The position numbers and the translations under genes were made by a program. A DNA stretch of 53,938 nt from an uncultured Bacilli bacterium (GTDB lineage Bacteria; Bacillota_I; Bacilli_A; RF39; UBA660): the NCBI GenBank assembly GCA_910585915.1, contig CAJUGF010000006.1, positions 1 to 53,938 on the forward strand, read 5' to 3'. Every line of letters starts with the position of its first letter. Position 1 is the first letter of the stretch. The notes under the pieces are model-generated. The model ran no database searches, was not told where the DNA came from, and saw only the letters and a program-made list of their open reading frames with translations. Of this stretch, positions 35,313-44,366 are shown piece by piece.

Positions 35313-37250
35313 TCATTGTTCATGATTTACAGGAATACTTGCAAGCTCAGTTCCTTTTTCATAATAAAAAATAGTAGAATTCTTAGAAGTATAATCTTCT
35401 TTTCCTGAAATTGCATCTCGAACAAGACCAACAACATTTTGTGGAGTTTCATACCAAGTATTTTCTTTATCTTTCAAATAGGTTTCCATTATTTCTAACC
35501 AAACATTCTTAGAAATACGACTAGCAATACTACCTACCTCACTACTGTCATCTTTTCCAACCCATACCAAAGAAAGAGCTTCTGGAGTAAAACCAACACT
35601 CCAACAATCCGTATTCGTTGTACCAGTTTTTAAAGCATACTTACGAGACATCTGAGATGCCAAAGAAAGAGCAGTAGGAGTGGTATAAGAGTTAAAAGAA
35701 GAATTAGTTGTATTTGTAAGCATTTCATTTAATATATAAACATAATTACTATTTAAAACCATATCATTCTTTTGTTTATGTTGATAAAGCAAATTTCCAT
35801 CCATATCCTCTACTTTTTCAATGAAATAGAGATCTTTATGCATTCCCCCATTAGCTAAAGTAGTATAGCCAGTAGCAAAATCAAGCATATTAAGTTCACT
35901 TGTTCCCAAAGCAAGTGAAGGATTAGGTTGTAATTCTCCTTTAATTCCAGCTTTTTTAGCAATATCTATTAAAGTATTCTCACCCAAAAATAAATGTGTT
36001 TTTACTGCATAAATATTATCAGAAAAAGCCAATGCCGCTGCCATTGTAATATCTTGATTCGCATAAATATGATTATAGTTAGAAGGACTATAAGTTTTAT
36101 TATTGGAAAAAGTAAAAGAAGTTTCACTACTAAAAAAAGTTGAAGAAGCAGTAAGACCATTTTCTAAAGCCGCATAATACAAGAAAGGTTTCATTGTACT
36201 ACCAACTTGTCGTTTGGATTGCGTAACTCGATTATATTGACTTAGAGAATAATCATAACCACCAGTAAGTGCTTTTACTCCACCAGACTTTGGATCAATT
36301 AAAACACTTGCAATTTGCAAATCACTTTGCCCTTCCATGTTTTCAAGAATGGCCTGCTCTAAAGCCTGCTGTCCTTCCATATCTAAAGTTGTATAAATTT
36401 TAAGTGCACCAGAATCCATTAAAGTTGAAGGAATCCCAGACAAATTCTTTAACTCACTTAAGACAGCATCTTGATAATATTGGATCATTTGTGAATGATT
36501 TTGTTCCTCTTTTCCAAATATTTCAATTTTATTTTGGAACAAACTGTGATAAGTTGCTTCATCAATATACTGATTATCCAGCATTGCTTTTGCCACAATT
36601 TTGGCACGATCAATACAAGCCTCATAATTAGCTACAGGATTAAATTTATTAGGGCTTTTTGGAATACCAGCTAGCATCAAAGCCTCTTCCAAAGTAAGAT
36701 CATTAGCACTCTTATTAAAATAAAATTGACTTGCATTACCAATCCCATAATTTCCTTCTCCATAATTTATTGTATTTAAATAACCCTCTAATATATCATC
36801 TTTAGAATAATGAACTTCCAATTCAACTGTTAAAAAAGCTTCCTCAATTTTTCTTTGCCAAGTTTGATCAAAAGTTAAAAACATATTTTTAATATATTGT
36901 TGACTAATAGTTGAAGCACCTTGCCTAGTTTTATGAAGAATATTCGTTTGCATTGCTTTCATAATACGTAAAATATCAAATCCATGATGTTGATAAAAGT
37001 TTTTATCTTCAACACTAATAACTGCGTTGATCAAATTACTTGAAATATCATTCAAAGAAACCCACTCATTATTTTTAGAACCTTGAAAAACTAATTTTTC
37101 GTCTTGATCATACAAATAGATTTTACCTAAATTGGTAAGTTCTAAACGTGGACTAAAAAAAGCATAAGCATAGATTCCTAATAAAGAAATAATTCCTGCT
37201 AAAAAAAGAAAAATTCCGATGCGTAATAATAACTTTATTTTTTTCTTCAT
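35313..37250 (-). CDS. class A penicillin-binding protein (PBP1a-type)
   Basis: A bifunctional peptidoglycan synthase with an N-terminal membrane helix (IKLLLRIGIFLFLAGIISLLGIYAYAF). The glycosyltransferase domain has VISVEDKNFYQHHGFD with the catalytic Glu, and GASTISQQYIKN. The transpeptidase domain has SxxK in VGSTMKPF, SDN in AFSDNIYAVKT, and KTGT in YALKTGTTNTDCWSVGF. At 645 residues it lacks the C-terminal fibronectin-like extension of larger PBPs. Start at the ATG at 37250 (AGGTGG nearby) rather than the in-frame GTG at 37259. It lies just upstream of the sigK-like gene on the same strand, so some read-through is possible. Confidence 0.93.
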   Translation of the reverse strand: MKKKIKLLLRIGIFLFLAGIISLLGIYAYAFFSPRLELTNLGKIYLYDQDEKLVFQGSKNNEWVSLNDISSNLINAVISVEDKNFYQHHGFDILRIMKAMQTNILHKTRQGASTISQQYIKNMFLTFDQTWQRKIEEAFLTVELEVHYSKDDILEGYLNTINYGEGNYGIGNASQFYFNKSANDLTLEEALMLAGIPKSPNKFNPVANYEACIDRAKIVAKAMLDNQYIDEATYHSLFQNKIEIFGKEEQNHSQMIQYYQDAVLSELKNLSGIPSTLMDSGALKIYTTLDMEGQQALEQAILENMEGQSDLQIASVLIDPKSGGVKALTGGYDYSLSQYNRVTQSKRQVGSTMKPFLYYAALENGLTASSTFFSSETSFTFSNNKTYSPSNYNHIYANQDITMAAALAFSDNIYAVKTHLFLGENTLIDIAKKAGIKGELQPNPSLALGTSELNMLDFATGYTTLANGGMHKDLYFIEKVEDMDGNLLYQHKQKNDMVLNSNYVYILNEMLTNTTNSSFNSYTTPTALSLASQMSRKYALKTGTTNTDCWSVGFTPEALSLVWVGKDDSSEVGSIASRISKNVWLEIMETYLKDKENTWYETPQNVVGLVRDAISGKEDYTSKNSTIFYYEKGTELASIPVNHEQ

Positions 37251-37372
37251 AATTGCCACCTAATCTTAGTATGAAAAAAAGTCACGTAAATATCCATATA
37301 ATTTGTTGAATAGAATAGCAATTTAAATATGCCTATGGTATAATGACGCAAAAAAAAGAAAGAAGGCTATAA

Positions 37373-37720
37373 ATGGCTACATTAGATTTAAAGCTATATA
37401 AAGAAGAAGAATTAGTCATAAATGAATCAAACGTAGAATATCAAAGAGAAGATAATACAATCCTATTTGAGCTAGAGGGAATGCAACATCGTATTGACAT
37501 GCAAAATAAAATCCTAGAAAGATACAATAATGAATTTCATTTTACACTCGATTTTGAAAAAAATCACTGTACATATGAATTAAAAAGTCATCAAGCAACA
37601 TTTGATATAATTGTAGATGATGCCTTCTATGAACACTTATTAGACCATTTAGAACTATCATATGCAATAGAAACAGACGATCAAAAAACAAAAATAGAAA
37701 TAGACTTAAAAAAAGAATAG
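37373..37720 (+). CDS. DUF1934 (YwiB-like) calycin-fold protein
   Basis: This 115-residue protein fits the DUF1934 family of small beta-barrel proteins of Firmicutes, often found next to rpoE, as here. The sequence alternates short strand-like segments (TILFELEGMQHRID, NEFHFTLDFEKNHCTYEL, LELSYAIETDDQKTKIEID), and the final strand pattern is typical. Function is unknown. It is divergent from the PBP gene and precedes rpoE by 161 bases. Confidence 0.75.
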   Translation: MATLDLKLYKEEELVINESNVEYQREDNTILFELEGMQHRIDMQNKILERYNNEFHFTLDFEKNHCTYELKSHQATFDIIVDDAFYEHLLDHLELSYAIETDDQKTKIEIDLKKE

Positions 37721-37881
37721 ACAAATAAGAAATTTTTGCATATAATGGCGTAGATGATGCAAAGAAAATGAAAAAAATGAGAAAAAGATAAAATATTTTC
37801 CACAAACAATATATTTTATCGTATAATGAGTGCTGGTTATTTGAAAATCAAAAGATTACCATAATCAAGGAGAGGAAAAAT

Positions 37882-38301
37882 ATGAAATTAAATGGTTTAA
37901 CCAAAGAAGAATTAGAACTTATGAGTTATGATGATTTAGCTTTTTTAATATTAAAAGATGAAAATAAAAAAATGAAGATAAATGACTTATTTAAAACAAT
38001 ATGTAAAATTTTAAACTTATCAGAAAGCGTATTTGAAAGTCAAATAGCTGATTTCTTTGAAATACTAACTACTGATAAAAGATTTACAATGCTAGAAGAT
38101 GGTTTTTGGGATTTAAAGGAAAAATACAGTGAAAAAGTCATTATTGATGAAGATGATGAAGAAATATTCATAGAAGATACAGAAGATGAATCAACAGAAG
38201 ATGAAACAGATAATCTATATGATGATGAAGAAGAAGACTCTTCTGATGAAGATTTAAAAGACTTAGTTGTAATTGATGAGGACGAAGAGGAAAGTATTTA
38301 G
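37882..38301 (+). CDS. rpoE: RNA polymerase delta subunit RpoE
   Basis: Delta is a Gram-positive RNA polymerase subunit that speeds core recycling and sharpens promoter choice. The 139-residue product has a folded HARE/winged-helix N-terminal domain (about residues 1-85, with YDDLAFLILKDENKKMKINDLF and RFTMLEDGFWDLKEKY) and a highly acidic disordered tail (DEDDEEIFIEDTEDESTEDE), both classic features. TATAAT at about 37826-37831 may be its promoter. It is the first gene of a block whose order, rpoE then prfA-prmC-spoIIR-mntP, recalls the B. subtilis chromosome. Confidence 0.94.
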   Translation: MKLNGLTKEELELMSYDDLAFLILKDENKKMKINDLFKTICKILNLSESVFESQIADFFEILTTDKRFTMLEDGFWDLKEKYSEKVIIDEDDEEIFIEDTEDESTEDETDNLYDDEEEDSSDEDLKDLVVIDEDEEESI

Positions 38302-38333
38302 CTTACATCTATAAATTAGAAAGGATGCAGGTT

Positions 38334-39392
38334 ATGGAAAATAGATTAGAAACAATTTTAGAAAAATATGAAAGTATTACAAAACAATTGATGGACCCCG
38401 AAGTGATGTCAAATTTTAATGAAGTGAAAAAGCTTTCTAAAGAACAAAGTGATTTAAAAGAGATTGTAGAAAAATACGAAGAATATAAAAAGATCAAAGA
38501 AAATATTGATGGTTCAAAACAATTAATGGATGATCCAGATTTAAAAGAAATGGCTGAATTAGAATTCCAAGAAAATACAGAGCGTTTAAGTAAAATTACA
38601 GAAGAATTAGAGTTTTTATTAATCCCTAAAGACGAAAATGATGGAAAAAATGTCATTATGGAAATTCGTGGAGCAGCAGGTGGAGATGAAGCCAATATCT
38701 TTGCAGGAGACCTTCTTCGTATGTACACTTATTACGCTGAAAAAAATGGTTGGAAATTAGAAATAAATCATGAACTCCCAGGCACAAGTGGAGGGTTTTC
38801 TCAAGTTGAATGTATGATTAAAGGAGAAAATGTTTACGCTAAATTAAAATATGAAAGTGGAGCACATCGTGTTCAACGAGTACCTGTTACAGAAACTCAA
38901 GGTAGAGTACATACTTCAACAGCGACAGTGTTAGTAATGCCAGAAGTGGAAGATGTTGATATTGAGATCAAAGAAAGTGACTTAAAAATCGATGTTTACC
39001 ACAGCAGTGGAGCAGGAGGACAATCAGTCAATACTTCGAATTCTGCAGTTCGTATTACCCATTTACCTACTAACACCGTAGTAACATGCCAAAATGAACG
39101 AAGCCAAATGAAAAACAAAGACAAAGCTATGAAAATACTAAAAATTAAATTATATGATGACATGCAAAGTAAAAAAGATGCTGCAGTAGGTAGTGAAAGA
39201 AAATCAAAAATAGGTAGTGGAGATCGTTCAGAAAAAATCAGAACATATAACTATCCACAAAACAGAGTAACTGATCATCGTATTAATTTTTCTATTATGG
39301 AACTAGATCATGTAATGGACGGTGGAGTAGAACCAATCATTGAAGCACTAATTACTGAAGATTTAAAAAGAAAGCTAGCGGGAGAAGAATAG
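38334..39392 (+). CDS. prfA: peptide chain release factor 1
   Basis: RF1 recognises UAA and UAG stop codons and triggers peptide release. The GGQ catalytic loop is HSSGAGGQSVNTSNSAVRIT near residue 225. The codon-recognition region has RVPVTETQGRVHTSTATV, in the position of the RF1 P-x-T motif. The 352-residue length is standard with the ATG at 38334, whose site AAGG is nine bases upstream; an ATG nine bases earlier overlaps that site. Methylated at the GGQ glutamine by PrmC, which is the next gene. Confidence 0.97.
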   Translation: MENRLETILEKYESITKQLMDPEVMSNFNEVKKLSKEQSDLKEIVEKYEEYKKIKENIDGSKQLMDDPDLKEMAELEFQENTERLSKITEELEFLLIPKDENDGKNVIMEIRGAAGGDEANIFAGDLLRMYTYYAEKNGWKLEINHELPGTSGGFSQVECMIKGENVYAKLKYESGAHRVQRVPVTETQGRVHTSTATVLVMPEVEDVDIEIKESDLKIDVYHSSGAGGQSVNTSNSAVRITHLPTNTVVTCQNERSQMKNKDKAMKILKIKLYDDMQSKKDAAVGSERKSKIGSGDRSEKIRTYNYPQNRVTDHRINFSIMELDHVMDGGVEPIIEALITEDLKRKLAGEE

Positions 39393-39529
39393 ATTGCCAA
39401 GGCTTTCTTTTTTCTTTATAATAGTGGAGAAATGAGTGAAAAAATGAAACAATATGATATAGAATACAATTGAACATATATATAAAATAATGAAATAACG
39501 CAATATACTAAAATAAAGGATCAAGAATT

Positions 39530-40264
39530 ATGAAACCAAAAAATATTATGGACACAGACTGGAAATTACTTCAAAAAAAATATCCAAATCAAATAGAAGA
39601 AATTATCAAAAAATTAGAAGCTAAATATCCGATCCAATATCTAATTGGTAACGTTGATTTTTATGATTGTATAATAAAAGTGAACGAAAACGTCTTAATT
39701 CCTCGTTTTGAGACAGAACTTTTAATAGAGAAAACATTATTAAGAATAAAAAAACTTAAAATTGATAATCCAAATATTATCGACTTAGGAACAGGTAGTG
39801 GTTGCATTGCTATAGCCATCAAAAAAAATATGAATTGCACTATGAATGCTTTAGATATAAGCAAAAAAGCGTTAGAAGTTGCTAAAGAAAATGCTCTTGA
39901 AAATAAAGTCGAAATACATTTTATTCAAGACGATATGACCAAAGTATCTCTTAATAACTATGACGTAATTATAAGTAATCCTCCCTATGTCAGAGAAGAT
40001 GAATGGGTTGGTGAAGAAACAAAACATGAACCACAAAATGCCTTATTTGCCAAAGAAAATGGAATTTACTTCTATCATAAAATACTAAAAATTATTCAAA
40101 AAAGTTACAATAAGCCAAGATTTATCGCATTTGAAATAGGTATGGACCAAGGTGAATATTTAAAAAAAATATCACAAGAACTAATACCTGACTATAAAAT
40201 TACAGTCGAAAAAGATTACCAGAACAGAGAGCGTTATGTATTTCTAGAGAAAGAAGGAAACTAA
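39530..40264 (+). CDS. prmC: release factor glutamine methyltransferase PrmC
   Basis: PrmC methylates the Gln of the GGQ motif in release factors. The 244-residue sequence has the SAM motif IIDLGTGSGCIAIAI near residue 83 and the catalytic NPPYV in VIISNPPYVREDEW, preceded by IPRFETELLIEK. It lacks part of the usual N-terminal helical domain (family about 280), so only a short version of the substrate-binding region is present. It ends directly at the ABC-F start codon, and prfA lies upstream, as expected. Confidence 0.94.
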   Translation: MKPKNIMDTDWKLLQKKYPNQIEEIIKKLEAKYPIQYLIGNVDFYDCIIKVNENVLIPRFETELLIEKTLLRIKKLKIDNPNIIDLGTGSGCIAIAIKKNMNCTMNALDISKKALEVAKENALENKVEIHFIQDDMTKVSLNNYDVIISNPPYVREDEWVGEETKHEPQNALFAKENGIYFYHKILKIIQKSYNKPRFIAFEIGMDQGEYLKKISQELIPDYKITVEKDYQNRERYVFLEKEGN

Positions 40265-41884
40265 ATGAACATTTCTCATTTATCTTTTTCCTATGGTTTT
40301 GAACCCATTTATAATGATATCAACTTAGAACTAAAAGCCAAAGACCATATTGGTATCATTGGAGCCAATGGAGCAGGAAAAAGCACATTTTTTAAATTAA
40401 TTTTAAAAGAGTTAGAACCAGATTATGGAACAATTAAAATTCCCTCAAACTTTCGAATATCTTATTTACCACAAGTAATTACAGATGAAATTCCTAAAAG
40501 TGATATCACAGTATGGGATTATTTATTAAGTGCAAGACCCATTCAAAAATTAGAACAAGAAATGAGTGAACTTTACGAAAAACTTGCAAGTGACCCTGAT
40601 AATCAGAAAATTATTAAACGATTAGAGTATGTTCAATCACGATTGGATTATTGGGACTACTATGAATCGGATAGTATCTTAATGAGACTAATTAGTACTC
40701 TAAAAATATCAAGTGAACTCCTTGAATTAAAACTATGTGATTGTTCTGGTGGACAAAAATCTAAAATTGCTTTTGCAAAACTCCTATATAGCAAACCAGA
40801 AATAATATTATTAGATGAACCAACCAATCACTTAGATTTAGAAACAAAAGAAGATATGATTGAATACTTAAAAAGTTATCCAGGAATGATGATAGTCATC
40901 TCACATGATACAGAATTCTTGAACCAAGTAACTAATAAAACACTATGGATTGATAAAGCTACCAAAACAATGGAATTAATTGATGGGAACTATGCTAAAT
41001 TTCAAAAAATAAAATCTATGCGAGAAGAAGCACTTCAAAATGCTTATAAAAATCAAGAACGAGAAATCAAAAAATTAGAGAGTATTGTAAATCTTTATAG
41101 TAATTCTTCTGGAAAACGTAAAAGAATGGCTGAATCAAGAGAAAAAAGTTTAAACAAACTTCTAAAAAATAAAATTGAATTACGCCCAGCTGAGAAAAAA
41201 GTGAATTTAAAAATGAAGATAGATGACTTAGGAAGTACTATTCCAATCAAAGTTGAAGATTTAACTTTTGAATATCAGAAAGATAAACCTTTATATGAAA
41301 GTATTAATTTCGAAATGTATCGAGGAGAAAAATTCTTAATAATAGGTGAAAATGGTGTAGGAAAATCAACTCTTTTAAAACTGATTCATGGTGAATTAAC
41401 ACCTCAAAAAGGGACCATAAAGCTTTCAGATAAAACAAAAATTGGATATTATGCGCAAGAACATGAAACCTTAAATTTTGATAAGACTATAATAGAAAAT
41501 ATGGAAGACATAAATCAAAGTAATAGTACCATTCGTGCTCAACTTGGTAACTTCCTTTTTAAAAATGAAGAAGTTTATAAAAAAGTTTCTGTACTATCAC
41601 CTGGAGAAAGAAGCCGGCTTGCTCTTGCTAAACTAACACTTTCTAATGCAAATTTATTACTATTAGATGAACCAACCAATCACCTAGATCCAGAAACCCA
41701 AGAACTAGTTGCAGAATTTTTCAAAAACTATCAAGGAAGTATTCTTCTAGTAAGTCATAATCCAAAGTTTGCAGACAACTTGGGAATTGAAAGAATTCTG
41801 CTATTACCCTCAGGAGAAGTCTTATATTATGACCGAAAAATCGTAGAATTTTATGAAAATCAAAATAAAATGAATAAAAAATAG
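40265..41884 (+). CDS. ABC-F family ATPase
   Basis: ABC-F proteins are soluble twin-ATPase factors that act at the ribosome, usually to rescue stalls or protect from antibiotics. Both cassettes are intact. The first has GANGAGKSTFFK, CSGGQKSKIAFAKLL and IILLDEPTNHLD; the second has GENGVGKSTLLK, LSPGERSRLALAKL and LLLLDEPTNHLD. The linker between them (about residues 245-315, KNQEREIKKLESIVNLY...) is charged, as in this family. There are no transmembrane segments. At 539 residues it resembles YdiF/Uup-type members, but I cannot tell housekeeping from resistance types. It starts immediately at the prmC stop. Confidence 0.9.
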   Translation: MNISHLSFSYGFEPIYNDINLELKAKDHIGIIGANGAGKSTFFKLILKELEPDYGTIKIPSNFRISYLPQVITDEIPKSDITVWDYLLSARPIQKLEQEMSELYEKLASDPDNQKIIKRLEYVQSRLDYWDYYESDSILMRLISTLKISSELLELKLCDCSGGQKSKIAFAKLLYSKPEIILLDEPTNHLDLETKEDMIEYLKSYPGMMIVISHDTEFLNQVTNKTLWIDKATKTMELIDGNYAKFQKIKSMREEALQNAYKNQEREIKKLESIVNLYSNSSGKRKRMAESREKSLNKLLKNKIELRPAEKKVNLKMKIDDLGSTIPIKVEDLTFEYQKDKPLYESINFEMYRGEKFLIIGENGVGKSTLLKLIHGELTPQKGTIKLSDKTKIGYYAQEHETLNFDKTIIENMEDINQSNSTIRAQLGNFLFKNEEVYKKVSVLSPGERSRLALAKLTLSNANLLLLDEPTNHLDPETQELVAEFFKNYQGSILLVSHNPKFADNLGIERILLLPSGEVLYYDRKIVEFYENQNKMNKK

Positions 41885-41918
41885 CATAATTGTTCATGAG
41901 TTAAATAGGTGAACAAAA

Positions 41919-42428
41919 ATGAAAAAAATAATCATTGCTTTATTTTGCATAACAGTAGTATTTGCATTAACTTCTAAAGAAGAAAAAATTTTAATACCAA
42001 ATGATTCAATCAGATTTCGCGTCATTGCAAATAGTGACGATGAAAAAGATCAACAGTTAAAAATGGAAATCAAAGAATCCGTTGAAAAAGAATTTAATCG
42101 TTTAATGCTTGAGGCCAGAAATATAAATGAAGCTAGAACATTAATTGAACAAGATCTTCAAAATATTGAAAAAATTATAAATAATTATAATATACCTTAC
42201 CAAATGAAGTTTGGACAAAACTATTTTCCTACCAAAGAATATAAAGGAATCACCTATGAAGAAGGAGAATACGAATCACTAGTTATAACTTTAGGAAGTG
42301 GTCTTGGAAAAAATTGGTGGTGTGTCATGTTTCCACCATTATGTCTTTTAGAGGCAGAAGAAAACAACTTAAATGATGTAGAATACAAATCATTCGTCCA
42401 AACAATGTTAAAAAAATATTTGGAATGA
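41919..42428 (+). CDS. spoIIR: stage II sporulation protein R
   Basis: SpoIIR is secreted from the forespore into the intermembrane space, where it activates SpoIIGA to process pro-sigma-E in the mother cell. The 169-residue product has an N-terminal signal helix (KKIIIALFCITVVFALTSK), then the family motif SIRFRVIANSDDEKDQQLKMEI near residue 30. The C-terminal NYFPTKEYKGITYEEGEY and GSGLGKNWWCVMFPPLCL are diagnostic. It is shorter than B. subtilis SpoIIR (224). It is followed by a strong hairpin that overlaps the mntP ribosome site. Confidence 0.95.
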   Translation: MKKIIIALFCITVVFALTSKEEKILIPNDSIRFRVIANSDDEKDQQLKMEIKESVEKEFNRLMLEARNINEARTLIEQDLQNIEKIINNYNIPYQMKFGQNYFPTKEYKGITYEEGEYESLVITLGSGLGKNWWCVMFPPLCLLEAEENNLNDVEYKSFVQTMLKKYLE

Positions 42429-42432
42429 AATA

Positions 42433-42467
42433 AAAAATCCTCCATATGATGTGATAGGAGGATTTTT
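42433..42467 (+). promoter_or_regulatory. hairpin sequestering the mntP ribosome-binding site
   Basis: AAAAATCCTCC (42433-42443) pairs perfectly with GGAGGATTTTT (42457-42467), an 11-pair stem with a 13-base loop. The right arm contains the whole AGGAGG ribosome site of mntP, whose ATG is two bases later. It can act as the spoIIR terminator or as a translational lock. Confidence 0.75.
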
Positions 42468-42468
42468 C

Positions 42469-43005
42469 ATGTTAGAGATCGTAAGCGTTTTAGCCATTGC
42501 AGTAGCACTTAGTATGGATACATTTTCTTTGTCATTAGGATTAGGCACTTGCAATCTATCCAAAAAGAAGAGCATTCAAATTTCATTAATTGTAGGCATC
42601 ATGCACTTTATCATGCCTTTAATAGGAGTAATTATTGGTGGAAACTTAATTAATTTCCTTAAAATTAACAGTAACTTACTCTTAGGAATCATCTTATTAT
42701 TTATTGCTGGTCAAATGTTATATGAAATATTTTTAAAAGAAGAGGAAACCATCAATCTAAATCCTTTAGGAATGTTTTTCTTCGCATTTGGAGTAAGTAT
42801 TGACGCTTTTTCAACTGGACTAGGACTAAATGCTATCACCCATAATATCTTCGTAGCTATGTTTTTATTTTCTGTGACCAGTTTTATTTTCACATTGCTT
42901 GGCTTAGCTATTGGAAAATATGCTAATAAAATTCTTGGCATATATGCTAGTATCTTTGGGGCAGTATTACTAATTGTTATCGCCCTTATCCATATCTGTA
43001 AATAA
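42469..43005 (+). CDS. mntP: manganese efflux pump MntP
   Basis: MntP exports manganese and protects against its excess. The 178-residue membrane protein has six hydrophobic helices arranged as two homologous halves, each with a conserved acidic residue: LSMDTFSLSLGLG in helix 1 and VSIDAFSTGLGLN in the fourth helix. I take the ATG at 42469; the GTG at 42451 lies upstream of the ribosome site. The B. subtilis gene ywlD occupies the same relative place downstream of spoIIR. The related sporulation protein YtaF is a less likely alternative. Confidence 0.87.
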   Translation: MLEIVSVLAIAVALSMDTFSLSLGLGTCNLSKKKSIQISLIVGIMHFIMPLIGVIIGGNLINFLKINSNLLLGIILLFIAGQMLYEIFLKEEETINLNPLGMFFFAFGVSIDAFSTGLGLNAITHNIFVAMFLFSVTSFIFTLLGLAIGKYANKILGIYASIFGAVLLIVIALIHICK

Positions 43006-43073
43006 CATGAAAAAAACTTTACAAACTAAATTCTTTTTAATATATTAAAAAAAGAAATCAGAAGGTGGAGTTT

Positions 43074-44330
43074 ATGAAACAAATTGTAATAAATGGTCAA
43101 AAAACGTTAACTGGAACAATTAAAATATCAGGAATGAAAAATAGTGCAGTAGCACTAATACCTGCCTCAGTTCTTTGTGATGAAGATACAACCATTACCA
43201 ATGTTCCAGAAATTTCTGACAAAGATGCTCTACTAGATATTATAAAGCTTCTAAATGGGACAATAGAAGAAGAACCTAGAACATTAAAAATAGACTCACA
43301 CAAAATAGAATCAGTAACAATACCAGAAAATTTAGCCAAAAAATTACGTGCAAGCTATTATTTTATGGGAGCTTTATTAGGAAGAAAGAAACACGTTGAA
43401 ATCTTTTTTCCAGGAGGATGTAATATTGGAGAAAGAAAAATTGATTTTCATCTAAAAGGTTTTCAAGCCTTAGGAGCAACCATTGAACAAGAGAATGATA
43501 AATATATTATTCATGCCGAAAAATTAAAAGGAAATACCATTTATTTAGACTTTGCAAGCGTTGGAGCTACCATTAATATTATGTTAGCTGCAACCAAAGC
43601 AGAAGGAACAACAATCATTCATAACGCTGCAAAAGAACCAGATATCATCAATGTAGCCACTTTTTTAAATAATATGGGAGCAAAAATAAGTGGAGCAGGA
43701 ACAAGTACCATAAAAATAAAAGGAGTAAACTATCTCCATAAAGCATCAATAGAAGTGATTCCAGATCGTATCGAAGCTGGAACCTATCTAATTTTAGGAT
43801 CTTTAATAGGTCAAAACTTAAGAATCGAAAATATCATAAAAAAACACCTAAAATCATTAATTTTAAACTTAAAGAAAGCAGGAGTACAACTAAAAGTTCA
43901 TCAACATTCAATCGAAGTAAGTGCCGCAAAGAATTTGAAAGCAATAAACATTAAAACATTAGTATATCCTGGATTTGTTACAGATTGGGGACAACCAATG
44001 AGTGTCTTACTAACACAATGTAAAGGAACTTCAATTTTCGAAGAAACTATCTATGAAAATCGCATGGGACATGTTGGATACTTAAATCGAATGGGAGCAA
44101 ATATCAAAGTAAATAATCAAATAGCTACTATAGAAGGCCCAACACCACTTCATGGAAGTCAAGTTATAGCCACTGATTTAAGAGCAGGAGCAGCTTTAGT
44201 AATTGCAGGTTTAATTGCTGAAGGAACAACAACAATTGATAATATTGAATATATTTTAAGAGGATATGAACAAATTATAGAGAAATTAACAAATGTCGGT
44301 GCTAATATCAAAATAATTGACATAAAATAG
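43074..44330 (+). CDS. murA: UDP-N-acetylglucosamine 1-carboxyvinyltransferase MurA
   Basis: MurA transfers enolpyruvate from PEP to UDP-GlcNAc in the first committed step of peptidoglycan synthesis. The 418-residue product has KISGMKNSAVALIPA at the start. The active-site cysteine is in FFPGGCNIGERKIDFHLKGFQALGA, so the protein should be fosfomycin-sensitive by residue type. It also has the FVTDWGQPM region and RAGAALVIAGL near the C-terminus. The ATG at 43074 has AAGG eight bases upstream; a GTG nine bases before it is less likely. A terminator follows. Confidence 0.96.
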   Translation: MKQIVINGQKTLTGTIKISGMKNSAVALIPASVLCDEDTTITNVPEISDKDALLDIIKLLNGTIEEEPRTLKIDSHKIESVTIPENLAKKLRASYYFMGALLGRKKHVEIFFPGGCNIGERKIDFHLKGFQALGATIEQENDKYIIHAEKLKGNTIYLDFASVGATINIMLAATKAEGTTIIHNAAKEPDIINVATFLNNMGAKISGAGTSTIKIKGVNYLHKASIEVIPDRIEAGTYLILGSLIGQNLRIENIIKKHLKSLILNLKKAGVQLKVHQHSIEVSAAKNLKAINIKTLVYPGFVTDWGQPMSVLLTQCKGTSIFEETIYENRMGHVGYLNRMGANIKVNNQIATIEGPTPLHGSQVIATDLRAGAALVIAGLIAEGTTTIDNIEYILRGYEQIIEKLTNVGANIKIIDIK

Positions 44331-44357
44331 TAGAGAAAAAACTCTACTTTTTCTTTT
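44330..44357 (+). terminator. terminator after murA
   Basis: GTAGAG-AAAAAA-CTCTAC followed by TTTTTCTTTT, a clear intrinsic terminator. Confidence 0.85.
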
Positions 44358-44366
44358 GGAGGACCT

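Noticed and set aside
39393..39529. Tiny frame (MSEKMKQYDIEYN) between prfA and prmC
   Set aside because: Thirteen codons with only a weak site and no conservation evidence; the gap is more likely just a promoter region.
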